Below the pieces are notes generated by a model that ran no database searches, was not told the DNA's origin, and saw only the letters and a list, made by a program, of their open reading frames with translations. The position numbers were made by a program, and so were the translations under genes. This document shows positions 17,773-26,133 of a stretch of 64,000 nucleotides of DNA, one piece after another (the first letter of the stretch is position 1; each line of letters opens with the position of its first letter). The stretch is from Caproicibacterium argilliputei (GTDB lineage Bacteria > Bacillota > Clostridia > Oscillospirales > Acutalibacteraceae): NCBI RefSeq assembly GCF_029211325.2, contig NZ_CP135996.1, positions 2,046,001 through 2,110,000 on the forward strand. Direction: 5' to 3'.

Positions 17773-18828
17773 TTACTCTTTCAGCCAGATTTCAAAGTCA
17801 CTTACGGAAATTTTGCCCTCCAGGCACTTATCGCGCAGTGCGCGTGCACGCGCGGACCACTCCAGAAATTCCTCACGCGTCATCCTGCCGTAGCGGATAC
17901 GCGCGTTGTGAGTTTTGTAGGCGCGGTTGTACAGGCGGAGAATCGGGTCTTTCATCTGCTTCTGCTGATACACGCGCACCGCACCCATCTGGCGGCAGGT
18001 TTTTTGCGAACCGTCGATTTTCCGGTCGCAATATTCGGCATTCATACTGCCGGTCACGGCGAAGTACCTGCCGCAGTTTTTGCACACTTTAAAGCAGACG
18101 CCGGCCTTCAGATACCCTGCCAGCAGAAAATGGTACAAATCCTGCAGCGAATGCGGATACAGTGCATCGACCATCTCCAGCGGCACCTCTTGCGCACGCA
18201 GCTCCTGCAGCGTGGGAATGACGGGGTACACGCAGTTTTCTGTTTTCCAAAGCGGAAACGCTACTGTGGGCAGAAACTCCGTAACAACAGTGGAATACTT
18301 CAGCGCGGAACGGTCGCCCAGCCGGTGCGTTAACAGCAAATCGGCGTAACGATCCACAAACGAACCCGCCTTTTGCTCGTCCACGTTCATGCACTCCTTG
18401 ACCAGCAGCAGCAGGCTGTCCCGCATCTGCTTGTAAAGCGCCACCAGCCGCGAAAGCAGCCGCATATCAATGGCGATGGCCTGCCCCGCCGCCTGCGAAA
18501 GCACCTGGCTGGCAATTCCGAAGTACGGATGCCGCTCCATCAGCGTCAGCGAAAGCTGCCGCAGCTGCTCCCAGTGAGCGTGCACCTGCAACCCTGCATT
18601 GATTTCCAGAAAAATAGTTTCCGTGCGCCGCAGTTCCTCATAAATATCTTCAAAATCGCCGTAAATAAAGGAGATGACCGACTCGCCAAGCGGCATCTGC
18701 CGCATAAAGACTTGCATTTTTTTGTCATTTGCGTATGTCTGCAGTTCAAAGGTCTCCTCTTTCCCTTGAAAATAGACACGCAGGGATGTATTTCTTAGAA
18801 TATCCGGGTTTTCCAAACGAATTTGCAC
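17773..18828 (-). CDS. DUF6076-like protein with C-terminal zinc-binding motif
   Basis: This is a 351-aa, mainly helical protein of unknown function, probably cytoplasmic. Near residue 255 it has a Cys cluster (CFKVCKNCGRYFAVTGSMNA, then EYCDRK and QKTCRQMGA) that should bind one or two zinc ions, followed by a basic helical tail. I recall similar proteins annotated DUF6076 in gut Clostridia. The zinc ribbon plus basic tail suggests nucleic-acid binding. It has its own terminator and an AT-rich upstream region, with no operon partner. Confidence 0.6.
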   Translation of the reverse strand: MQIRLENPDILRNTSLRVYFQGKEETFELQTYANDKKMQVFMRQMPLGESVISFIYGDFEDIYEELRRTETIFLEINAGLQVHAHWEQLRQLSLTLMERHPYFGIASQVLSQAAGQAIAIDMRLLSRLVALYKQMRDSLLLLVKECMNVDEQKAGSFVDRYADLLLTHRLGDRSALKYSTVVTEFLPTVAFPLWKTENCVYPVIPTLQELRAQEVPLEMVDALYPHSLQDLYHFLLAGYLKAGVCFKVCKNCGRYFAVTGSMNAEYCDRKIDGSQKTCRQMGAVRVYQQKQMKDPILRLYNRAYKTHNARIRYGRMTREEFLEWSARARALRDKCLEGKISVSDFEIWLKE

Positions 18829-19086
18829 CTCTTCCTGTGTTATGCAATATCAAATATTGCATTTAGTTATATAATCACTGTAATTTTATATGTTTCTAAA
18901 CAGTGATGGATTCATAATGGAATTATAAAATACTATATTAAAATTGAGTATCTAAAATAAAATATGATTAGTATTATTTATTCTATTTTATAAGTATAAC
19001 ACCGTATTTTCTATTTTTCAAGGACTTATTCCCACAATTAGTCTATTTTTTGTGGATACGAATCACATCTGTTTTGCAAAATGCGC

Positions 19087-19135
19087 ATGAAAGCAGCGTT
19101 TGTTGACCATTTTGGTCAATAAGCGCTGCTTTCAT
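19087..19135. repeat. near-perfect 49-nt inverted repeat
   Basis: Twenty-three consecutive base pairs (two of them G-U) surround a three-T centre. The arms are ATGAAAGCAGCG...TTGACCA and TGGTCAA...CGCTGCTTTCAT. No T tract follows on the plus strand, so a plain terminator is unlikely. Confidence 0.8.
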
Positions 19136-19537
19136 AAAAACCCATCTCAAGAATTCGTTAATCCTCTTAGACTACGCTCCTTTTTCTGTCAGTCGAAGTG
19201 TCATCGGCTGAATGAACGGCTCGCCGGCAATTTTACCGGTGGCTGCCGCACGTTTTTTTCGAGCTTGGATTTTGTCAGGCGGCCGGTTGAGGCAACACCT
19301 TGCAGCTGAGGGGACGTTCATTTTCATACAAGAATTTTCATCAAAATGCACCGTGTACATACCCTTTACCGATAAAATTATGAAAATGATTAAACTTTCT
19401 TTATAATCCTTTTTATGGAAGTCATCAAAAAGTGGACTTTCTTCTCCGCGATTATAGCAAAATCCGTGTATCGGCCAAAGGAGCGCCGCTGCGGAATTTA
19501 GGATTGCATTTGCGCCAAGTGCATGGTAAAATACAAA

Positions 19538-19577
19538 TATATTATGGTTTGTTATAACTATATTATGTGATTCGTTA
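19538..19577 (+). promoter_or_regulatory. direct repeats upstream of the SARP-type regulator
   Basis: TATATTATG occurs at 19538 and 19559 (21-bp offset), and TTTGTTA/TTCGTTA at 19548 and 19571 (23-bp offset). SARP proteins bind heptamer repeats on one DNA face, so autoregulation is plausible but unproven. Confidence 0.35.
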
Positions 19578-19626
19578 CACGGAGTCTTATTTAGGCAGAT
19601 AAATTACTGGAGGCCGGAAAAGAATA

Positions 19627-20889
19627 ATGGAAACACAAAAAATTGTTACTGAGGCAAAGATGCTGGGAAAGTTTTCGTTGACCGTCGACGGCAAAACCAT
19701 TTCCTGCCAAAAGCACCGGCCGACCCTGGTCTGGCTGCTGCTGGAAATTCTCATTTACACCCGCCGCAGTCCGCTTTCGGTTGAAGAGCTGATGAAGGTT
19801 CTCTGGGACCGCAGTTCCGGCAGCTCCGACCCGATGAACGCGCTGAAAAACCTGGTGTACCGCACCCGCGACCTGCTGCAGGAATCTTTTGGGGAAGAAG
19901 GCAGCCGCTTTATCCTATTTTACGGCGACACCTACTGCTGGAACCCCACACTGGAAACACACACAGACATCGACCGCTTCAATCGCTTATGCAAAACCAT
20001 TGAAGACGCAAAGTCCAGTTCGGAAAGAATCCAGCTTTGTGCGGAAACCATTCATCTGTATGCGGGCGCGTTTCTGGATGGAACCGAAAACTCCCAGTGG
20101 GTGACAGCTACCCGTAAAGAACTGGAAGACCGCTTTGCACAGTGTATTGCCGCGCATTGCGAAGCCATGGAGCAGCAGAATCGTGCAGAGAACCTGCCGG
20201 AGTTTTGTTTAGAAAATCTGAAGAAAGCCCCCCTCAACATCAAGCTGCACCGCCTGACGCTGTTTTGCTACCTGAAAGCGGAGCGTTACGCGGAGGCACT
20301 TTCTCACTACAACAGCACCACCTCTCTGTTCTTTCAGGAAAAGGGTGTGGATGTTGCGCCGGAGTTGCGCGACCTGTACCGTCTGATTACCAAAAACTTT
20401 CGCCACGCGCAGATGGACATTTCCTTTGTACGGGAAGAGCTTCAGGAAGCCGCAGATATTCAGAACGCCTATTTCTGCGACTTTGAGGCATTCCGCAATC
20501 TGTACCGGGTAGAAGCCCGCGCCTGCGCGCGCAGCCATGAGTCTGCAACCATTGTGCTGCTGACGCTTGCCATGGCAGATGGCTCTGTTCCGGAAGACGG
20601 CAGCATTATCCGTGAGCAGAATGTGCTGAAATCCGCAACCATCTCCTCCCTGCGTGGCGGCGATATGGTGACAGCTTACAGCGACACTCAGTTCCTAATC
20701 CTGCTGCCGCAGGCAAATATGAAGAATGCGGAAAAGGCAGTGCGGCGTATCATTACCAATTACCACAAAGTCTGCCGCAACAAAGACCTTCGGATTCTTT
20801 ACAAGTTCCTGCCGGTCGAGGTTCCCAACACAGCAGACTTCCGGAAGCCGGCTGAGGACGCCGCAGTCGGCGAGGGGGACTTATCATGA
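19627..20889 (+). CDS. SARP/BTAD-type transcriptional regulator with degenerate GGDEF-like C-terminus
   Basis: The protein has 420 aa. Residues about 8-100 form an OmpR-type winged helix as in SARP regulators (LTVDGKTISCQKHRPTLVWL, MNALKNLVYRTRDLL). Residues about 115-250 form the helical BTAD repeat (DIDRFNRLCKTIEDA, LNIKLHRLTLFCYLKAERYA). The last 150 residues resemble a GGDEF fold (ATIVLLTLAMADGS, SLRGGDMVTAYSDTQFLILL), but the active loop reads SDTQF in place of GGDEF, so it should not make cyclic-di-GMP. Its TGA overlaps the ATG of the carbonic anhydrase gene, implying coupled expression. The inducing signal is unknown. Confidence 0.75.
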   Translation: METQKIVTEAKMLGKFSLTVDGKTISCQKHRPTLVWLLLEILIYTRRSPLSVEELMKVLWDRSSGSSDPMNALKNLVYRTRDLLQESFGEEGSRFILFYGDTYCWNPTLETHTDIDRFNRLCKTIEDAKSSSERIQLCAETIHLYAGAFLDGTENSQWVTATRKELEDRFAQCIAAHCEAMEQQNRAENLPEFCLENLKKAPLNIKLHRLTLFCYLKAERYAEALSHYNSTTSLFFQEKGVDVAPELRDLYRLITKNFRHAQMDISFVREELQEAADIQNAYFCDFEAFRNLYRVEARACARSHESATIVLLTLAMADGSVPEDGSIIREQNVLKSATISSLRGGDMVTAYSDTQFLILLPQANMKNAEKAVRRIITNYHKVCRNKDLRILYKFLPVEVPNTADFRKPAEDAAVGEGDLS

Positions 20890-21359
20890 GTGAGCAGCCT
20901 TATACTGCCGCCGGCGCGGTGATTGTCGGCAACGTGACCTTCGGCGCAGGCAGTTCCGTTTGGTACAACGCCGTTGTGCGTGCCGACATGGCAGACATTA
21001 CCGTCGGCGCGCGCACCAATGTGCAGGACTGCTGCGTGCTGCACGTAGATACCGGCTTCCCCTTAAAAGTTGGTGCGGATGTGACTGTAGGACACAGTGC
21101 GATTCTGCACGGCTGCACTGTGGGGAACAATTCCCTAATCGGCATGGGTGCCATTGTGCTGAACGGCGCGGTGATTGGAAACGACTCCATTGTCGCCGCG
21201 GGTTCGCTGGTACCGCAGGGGCGCGTGTATCCCGACGGCGTCCTGCTGATGGGCTCCCCTGCGCGCGTCAAGCGGCAGCTGACCGCGGAGGAAATCCAAA
21301 GCAACCGCGACAACGCCGCCTATTATGTGCAGGAAGCAAAAAATCAGCTGGCAAAGTAA
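20886..21359 (+). CDS. gamma-class carbonic anhydrase-like hexapeptide-repeat protein
   Basis: This 157-aa left-handed beta-helix has hexapeptide repeats (AVIVGNVTFGAGSSVWYNAV, VRADMADITVGA) and the three zinc-ligand His positions of the family (CVLHVDTG, VGHSAILHGCTVG). It matches the YrdA/PaaY/Cam group, which reversibly hydrates CO2 or acts as a related acyl-binding protein. The start overlaps the preceding regulator by 4 bp. A strong terminator follows, so the two genes form a complete operon. Confidence 0.9.
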   Translation: MSEQPYTAAGAVIVGNVTFGAGSSVWYNAVVRADMADITVGARTNVQDCCVLHVDTGFPLKVGADVTVGHSAILHGCTVGNNSLIGMGAIVLNGAVIGNDSIVAAGSLVPQGRVYPDGVLLMGSPARVKRQLTAEEIQSNRDNAAYYVQEAKNQLAK

Positions 21360-21380
21360 CTTTTCAAATTCAAAAAGAAA

Positions 21381-21425
21381 GCGGAACGGCTGCAGTTTAT
21401 TCAGCAGTCGTTCCGTTTTTAGTTT
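21381..21425 (+). terminator. terminator of the SARP-carbonic anhydrase operon
   Basis: CGGAACGGCTGC pairs with GCAGTCGTTCCG and is followed by TTTTT; it lies between convergent genes. Confidence 0.85.
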
Positions 21426-21461
21426 TCGTTTTATTTTCTGCCGCCGCACAGCAAGCTGCTT

Positions 21462-22043
21462 TCAGCTGTCCTCATAGGTGCGCAGAATGTCCTCGGCAAT
21501 GTCCAAACGCGGAACACGCTGATCCATTGCCTGCTTTTCAATGTAGCGGTGCGCCTCCGGCTCCGTTAAATGCCGGTACTGCACCAACGCACACTTTGCC
21601 CGACCCACCAGCTGCACCTCATGAATCTTTTTCTGCAGTTTCTCATTCTCTTTCTGCAGTGCTTCCAGACGCCGTCCAGATGCCGCCGCAATCCGCATGG
21701 ACTGGTACAAAAGCATTCGGTTAATCGGTTTCTGCGCAACAATGACACCCGCCTGCTCTACCTTGGCAGAAACGGTTTCATACAGCTCGGCTTTGACCAC
21801 CAGTACCACACCGACCTTTGTCTTTTCCGCAAGGTCGGTTGCAAGCTCATGACCAAACTCGTCTTTGAGCGGTGCATTGATAATGACCAGCTCATAGTCC
21901 TGCTGCATAACCAGCCGACGTGCCTCGCCGCCGGTTGCCGCACTGCCGGAAGCTTTGACCGCATGTGTGCCGAGAAAATCCAGAAAGTACTTTCGGCTCT
22001 TTTCCGAACTGGAAACGACTAAGACTTGTTCCAACCCTCTCAC
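21462..22043 (-). CDS. ANTAR-domain RNA-binding antiterminator with degenerate receiver
   Basis: The protein has 193 aa. Residues 1-120 have a receiver fold (LEQVLVVSSSEKSRKYFLDF, VGVVLVVKAELYE, VIVAQKPI), but the acidic pocket is SSS and the phospho-acceptor Asp is Asn in LVIINAPL. Only the Lys of QKP remains, so phosphorylation is unlikely. After a coiled coil (RRLEALQKENEKLQKKIHEV) comes an ANTAR domain (VGRAKCALVQYRHLTEPEAH, RYIEKQAMDQR, DIAEDIL). ANTAR proteins bind hexaloop RNA hairpins and block terminators. The gene lies 25 bp after glnA, so it is co-expressed with glutamine synthetase. Its likely targets, the leaders at 29425-29474 and 29683-29730, are in this window. Confidence 0.88.
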   Translation of the reverse strand: MRGLEQVLVVSSSEKSRKYFLDFLGTHAVKASGSAATGGEARRLVMQQDYELVIINAPLKDEFGHELATDLAEKTKVGVVLVVKAELYETVSAKVEQAGVIVAQKPINRMLLYQSMRIAAASGRRLEALQKENEKLQKKIHEVQLVGRAKCALVQYRHLTEPEAHRYIEKQAMDQRVPRLDIAEDILRTYEDS

Positions 22044-22068
22044 CAGCTTTTCTCAGGATTTCGTTGCA

Positions 22069-23391
22069 TCAAACCGTCAGAAAGTACTCGCGCCGCTCAA
22101 ACTCCTGCCCGTTGCCGGAAGTCCGGTACCGCTGCCACTCCTGACGCTTCTGGGAAAAGTAGCTGGCGCGCAGATTTTCAGGCAGATGTGCCTGCACAAA
22201 CGCGCTGTTTTCCGCCATCTGCAGCGCCTCATCCAGATTGCTCGGCAGGTGCTCCAGGTCTGACGTTTCATCCTCGCTTGCCTCAAAAAGGTTGCGGTTA
22301 TCCGGCTCACAGAGCGGCAATTTGTCACGCACGCCCTCCAGACCCGCCCAAAGCAGCAGTGCAAACGCCAAATGCGGGTTGCACGCCGAGTCTGTGCTGC
22401 GCAGTTCCATGCGCCCGTGACCCGGGTTTGGCGCCGCAGGAATGCGAATTAGTTGGGAGCGATTCTGGTGCGACCAGGTAACATACTTAGGCGCTTCAAA
22501 GCGCCCGAAGCGCTCATAAGAATTGGTCAGTGGGTTCAGGAACAGCGTAATTTCAGAAACACGGCGCAGCACCCCCGCCATGAAGCTTTCCGCAGTCGCG
22601 TTGTGCCTGCCGCTGTCCACCTCAAACAGGTTTTGCCCGTCTTTTGACAGGGAAAGGTTGACGTGCAGGCTGCTGCCGCTGTACCCTGGCAGCGGCTTTG
22701 GCATGAAAGAAGCATACAAACCGCTTCCCTCGGCAATGGACTTGACCGCACCTTTAAACGCGATGAAGTTGTCTGCCGCTGTCAAAATATCGCTGTAGCG
22801 GAAGTCAATTTCATTCTGACCGGGACCCTGCTCGTGGCGGCTGGTTTCTGGGCGCAGACCCATCGCCTCCAGTGCCAGACAGATTTCCCGGCGGACATTT
22901 TCGCATTTGTCGCGCGGCGCCGTGTCACAGTAGGTGCCGTAGTCATACGGTTCCATGGTCGGCTCCCCGTTTTCATCCGTCTTAAACAAATAAAACTCGC
23001 AGGCAGTTCCCACCTTACAGGAAAGACCCAGTTTTTTGGCGTCGCGAACCGCCGCTTTCAGCAGCGCGCGGCAGTCCCCCTCAAAGGGCTGACCGTCCGG
23101 GTACTTAACATCGCAGAACAGGCGCACCACCTGCCCGTGCGACGGCCGCCACGGCATCACTGTAAAAGTGCCGGGATCCGGTACCAAAAACAGGTCCGAC
23201 TTCACCTCATTCATAAAACCGCGTACGAAGCTGGCGTCAAATCCCACACCGGTTTCAAATGCGCGATCCAACTCGCACGGCATCACAGCCACATTTTTCT
23301 GCATTCCGTGGATGTCGCAAAAAGCAAGGCGGATGAATTTCACATCATTTTCTTCCACATACTGCATCACTTCACTGCGTGTATAATTCAC
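22069..23391 (-). CDS. glnA: glutamine synthetase type I
   Basis: This 440-aa enzyme joins ammonia to glutamate with ATP, in the cytoplasm as a dodecamer. Landmarks are the N-terminal beta-grasp domain (VKFIRLAFCDIHGMQKNVAV), SSLHVNLSL (metal/ATP region), NPLTNSYERF (the flap region near the active site) and the APNPGHGRMELRSTDSACNP motif near residue 320. The start GTG 23391 has AGGAGG 10 bp upstream; the longer ORF from 23466 would begin in the leader. The downstream ANTAR gene forms an operon with it. A second, unrelated type III enzyme (glnN) is encoded 6 kb away. Confidence 0.93.
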   Translation of the reverse strand: MNYTRSEVMQYVEENDVKFIRLAFCDIHGMQKNVAVMPCELDRAFETGVGFDASFVRGFMNEVKSDLFLVPDPGTFTVMPWRPSHGQVVRLFCDVKYPDGQPFEGDCRALLKAAVRDAKKLGLSCKVGTACEFYLFKTDENGEPTMEPYDYGTYCDTAPRDKCENVRREICLALEAMGLRPETSRHEQGPGQNEIDFRYSDILTAADNFIAFKGAVKSIAEGSGLYASFMPKPLPGYSGSSLHVNLSLSKDGQNLFEVDSGRHNATAESFMAGVLRRVSEITLFLNPLTNSYERFGRFEAPKYVTWSHQNRSQLIRIPAAPNPGHGRMELRSTDSACNPHLAFALLLWAGLEGVRDKLPLCEPDNRNLFEASEDETSDLEHLPSNLDEALQMAENSAFVQAHLPENLRASYFSQKRQEWQRYRTSGNGQEFERREYFLTV

Positions 23392-23486
23392 AACTACGGC
23401 ACCTCCTGATTTCTCCGCGTCCAGTCGGCTGCAGGGCGGCGGTTTTGGAAAACGAGCAGAATCCAAAGCCTGCCCGTATCAATTTT

Positions 23487-23514
23487 ATTATATCATAAAG
23501 GGAAACGTTCTGAA
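23487..23514 (-). promoter_or_regulatory. putative glnA promoter
   Basis: On the minus strand TATAAT (23492-23487) lies 16 bp after TTCAGA (23514-23509), a weak -35, giving a leader of about 90 nt. I see no hexaloop hairpin of the ANTAR type in this leader. Confidence 0.5.
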
Positions 23515-23607
23515 TACTGTTTCTCCATGAACTTCAATTTATATAGTTTTCCCCGCAAATTCTGTCGATATTTCGTTTCTACATGAAATTTAGTTACTTT
23601 TATTCTG

Positions 23608-23643
23608 CAAAAAAGCCGTGACAGCAAATGCCGCCACGGCTTC
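23608..23643 (-). terminator. terminator of the glutamate synthase operon
   Basis: On the minus strand AAGCCGTG pairs with CACGGCTT, followed by a T tract, 15 bp after the GXGXG-protein stop. Confidence 0.8.
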
Positions 23644-23657
23644 TTCTGTTTTTCTGT

Positions 23658-24383
23658 TCAGTTTCTGGTGTACAGAGCCTTATAAGGATTCGCGGTATCC
23701 GGCGTCAGCACAAAGAAAGGTGCAGAAAGCACTTCCTCCAGATTTTCACCGAACTTTTCGCAGAATTCTTGCAGAAGCGGCCGGATTTCCTCCAAATCCG
23801 CTTCTGAAGCCTTTTCTGCTTTGACCTGTTCGGGCAGGTCTGCTGGCAGCTGCGTAGTGCGCAAAAACATTTTTCCGCCATGCATACCGGTGCCGCAGAA
23901 GTTGCCCACCAAAGGCCGGTCCGTCTCTTTGTGCAGACCAAGCATCACGATGATGCCGCCCGCCTGGTATTCGCCCAAAAAGCTGCCTGCGCACCCGCCG
24001 ACCACCAGCTTCGGCTGCTTCTCTTTGTAAGCTTTCATGTGAATGCCCGCGCGGTAACCGATATTTCCTTTGACAAAGATTTTCCCGCCGCGCATAGCGT
24101 AGCCGGTGGCGTCGCCGGAGCTGCCGTAAACCGTGATGGTGCCCTCATTCATAGTGTCGCCGGTCGCATCCTGCGCGTTGCCGTAAACCTCAATATCACA
24201 GCCGTCCAGATATGCGCCAAGCGCATTGCCCGGTGTACCATGAATCACCAGATGCTTACCGGAAAGACCCGCGCCGATGTAGCGCTGCCCAATGCAGCTG
24301 TCGATTTCAATTTCTGTGTCTGCCGTGTCTCGAATTTGTGCGTTCAGCTCCTGAAAGTGCTGCTCTCCCGCTGTCAATTTCAT
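23658..24383 (-). CDS. glutamate synthase GXGXG-domain subunit
   Basis: This 241-aa protein corresponds to the C-terminal beta-helix of the glutamate synthase large subunit. Repeats with the GXGXG-type pattern run through it (GQRYIGAGLSGKHLVIHGTP, GDTMNEGTITVYGSSGDATG, MRGGKIFVKGNIGYRAGIHM). In the fused enzyme this domain supports the ammonia tunnel between glutaminase and FMN sites. It is the last gene of the split operon, 2 bp after the flavoprotein gene. The arrangement matches the archaeal-type split enzymes also found in Clostridia. Confidence 0.9.
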   Translation of the reverse strand: MKLTAGEQHFQELNAQIRDTADTEIEIDSCIGQRYIGAGLSGKHLVIHGTPGNALGAYLDGCDIEVYGNAQDATGDTMNEGTITVYGSSGDATGYAMRGGKIFVKGNIGYRAGIHMKAYKEKQPKLVVGGCAGSFLGEYQAGGIIVMLGLHKETDRPLVGNFCGTGMHGGKMFLRTTQLPADLPEQVKAEKASEADLEEIRPLLQEFCEKFGENLEEVLSAPFFVLTPDTANPYKALYTRN

Positions 24384-24385
24384 GT

Positions 24386-25630
24386 TCAGGCATCTCCTTC
24401 CTGCTTGGCACCTGCCAGCTTGACCTTGCGTGCCTGCTTTGCAAAGGCCATCAGCTGCGGATGTTCCTTAATCAGGTCAAAATCAATGGTATCCAGCGGC
24501 GTTTTTTCCCGAATCAAGGCAGTGTAAATTCCCGCGCGCTTGATGTCGCCGATGAGAATCATGCCTTTGAGCAGATCGTCTTTGACAATCAACTTTTTAT
24601 AAACGCCGGGTGCATGGGTAATATAAGCCTTGCCGTCATAGCTGCCGGCCGTGATAATATGCAGACCGAAAAAGCCGATTGCATTCATCGGGATTGCCTT
24701 ATCGTACAGTTCGCTGCCGCCCGCCATGTTGGCGCCTGCCACCATGCCCTGCATATGCGCATTGGGCAGCAGCGCCAGCACACGGTCGGTATCGGTGGTA
24801 ATGTCATGACTTTTAGCGCAGTCGCCCGCGGCGTAAATGTCTGCCGCCGTAGTTGCGCAGGTGTCGTCTGTGCAGATGCCGCGATCCACTTTGCAGCCTG
24901 CCTGCTCTGCCAGCTCCACATTCGGGCGCACGCCGACCGCCACCACCAGAATATCAAACCCCAGTATCTTTCCGCTTTTCAGCAGCGCCGTATTTTCGGT
25001 AAACTGCGCCACGCTGTCGGAAAGGAAGAAGGAAATATTGCGCTTTTCGATGTGCGCCTGCATCATAGCAGAGCCTTCCTCGTCCAGAATACTGGGCAGA
25101 ATGCGGTCAGCCATATCGACCACATCGATGTGTGACACGCGCGCGGCAATACCCTCGGCGCATTTCAAACCAATCAGCCCTGCGCCGATAATCAGCACGC
25201 GGCTTTCGGGCGTCAGCGCTTTTTCCAGTGCCTTGGCAGAGTCCAATGTCATGAAGGTAAACTGGTTTTTCACCTGTTCCATTCCCGCCATCGGCGGCAC
25301 AAACGGTTTGCTGCCGGTTGCAAGCAGCAGTTTATCGTAGGGCAGCACCGTACCGTCGTCGAGTGTGACGGTTTTTGCGGCACTGTCCACTTTTTCCGCG
25401 CGGTGGCCAAGGAATGTGCGAACCTGATTTTTTTCATAGAAATCTTCCGAGCGGTACTTCATGTGTGCCTCATCCGTACTGCCCAGCAGCAGATAGGAAA
25501 TCAGCGGACGGGAATAGACGGAATACGGCTCGTCACCGACGATGGTAATTCCACCGGTTTTGTCCCGGCTGCGAATGCCCTCCACACAGCCGACCGCCGC
25601 GGCAGAGTTCCCGATAATGACATAATTCAT
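24386..25630 (-). CDS. FAD/NAD(P)-dependent oxidoreductase subunit of split glutamate synthase
   Basis: The protein has 414 aa. An N-terminal FAD-binding Rossmann motif (YVIIGNSAAAVGCVEGIRSR), a second dinucleotide-binding motif (RVLIIGAGLIGLKCAEGIAA) and the ATGSKPFVPP and DIYAAGDCAKS signatures are all present. It belongs to the NirB/rubredoxin-reductase-like family. Here it probably passes electrons from NAD(P)H through the adjacent 4Fe-4S protein to the FMN subunit, though use of ferredoxin is possible. It lies 8 bp after the 4Fe-4S gene. Confidence 0.88.
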   Translation of the reverse strand: MNYVIIGNSAAAVGCVEGIRSRDKTGGITIVGDEPYSVYSRPLISYLLLGSTDEAHMKYRSEDFYEKNQVRTFLGHRAEKVDSAAKTVTLDDGTVLPYDKLLLATGSKPFVPPMAGMEQVKNQFTFMTLDSAKALEKALTPESRVLIIGAGLIGLKCAEGIAARVSHIDVVDMADRILPSILDEEGSAMMQAHIEKRNISFFLSDSVAQFTENTALLKSGKILGFDILVVAVGVRPNVELAEQAGCKVDRGICTDDTCATTAADIYAAGDCAKSHDITTDTDRVLALLPNAHMQGMVAGANMAGGSELYDKAIPMNAIGFFGLHIITAGSYDGKAYITHAPGVYKKLIVKDDLLKGMILIGDIKRAGIYTALIREKTPLDTIDFDLIKEHPQLMAFAKQARKVKLAGAKQEGDA

Positions 25631-25638
25631 AGCTGCTT

Positions 25639-26076
25639 TTACCCCCTATCCTCAAATACGATTGCTTGGTTGGGGCAGCCCTTGACACAGGCCGGCTCGC
25701 CACTGGCATTTTTGGTACATAGTTCACATTTCTGAATCACATGACCGTCATCCGCGGGCATGACGCAGCCGTAAGGACACACCAGCACACAGGTATAGCA
25801 CCCCACACATTTGTCAGTGTCCACGCAGATCACGCCCTCCTCAATGGAAAGTGCGCCGGTAATGCAGCTTTTCACGCAAAGCGGGTCCTCACAGTGGCGG
25901 CAGGAAACAGCGAAATTGACGTTTCCCCCCTCCTCCACCTGAATGCGGGGATTGATTTTTTTATCTTTTAATGCTTTTGGCATATACGTTTCGCCGGAAT
26001 TTGCGAACGCACAATTATATTCGCAAAGATGACAGCCTAAGCACCATTCTTCATTGACATAGACACGTTTCATCAT
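25639..26076 (-). CDS. 4Fe-4S electron-transfer subunit (HycB/DmsB-like)
   Basis: The protein has 145 aa and four cysteine clusters: CLGCHLCEYNC, CRHCEDPLCVKSC, CVGCYTCVLVCPYG and CELC...CVKGCP. This is the four-cluster ferredoxin pattern that wires flavoenzymes together, consistent with electron transfer between the flavoprotein and FMN subunits of glutamate synthase. It is separated from the upstream FMN gene by about 670 bp of repeats, unlike its tight spacing to the next gene, so its expression may differ. Confidence 0.9.
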   Translation of the reverse strand: MMKRVYVNEEWCLGCHLCEYNCAFANSGETYMPKALKDKKINPRIQVEEGGNVNFAVSCRHCEDPLCVKSCITGALSIEEGVICVDTDKCVGCYTCVLVCPYGCVMPADDGHVIQKCELCTKNASGEPACVKGCPNQAIVFEDRG

Positions 26077-26133
26077 GACACCTCATAAAGCGCATATCAA
26101 ATTTGTTTATAAACGGATTTTACGGAATCGGAG

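Larger units (their letters stand above)
18829..19626. other. long divergent intergenic region
   Basis: About 800 bp separate two divergent genes. 18840-19080 is very AT-rich. Then comes a 49-nt hairpin (19087-19135) and a more GC-rich stretch (19140-19330) that could be a decayed coding fragment, since a 62-codon minus ORF at 19172-19360 has no recognisable homology. Last comes the regulator's promoter region with spaced direct repeats. No gene is called. Confidence 0.5.

Noticed and set aside
19172..19360. 62-codon minus-strand ORF in the long divergent gap
   Set aside because: There is no recognisable family, the ribosome site is poorly placed, and it may be a relic; it is left within the intergenic description.
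21462..22043. Ordinary phosphorylated response regulator
   Set aside because: The conserved Asp and acidic pocket residues are replaced, and no kinase gene is adjacent.
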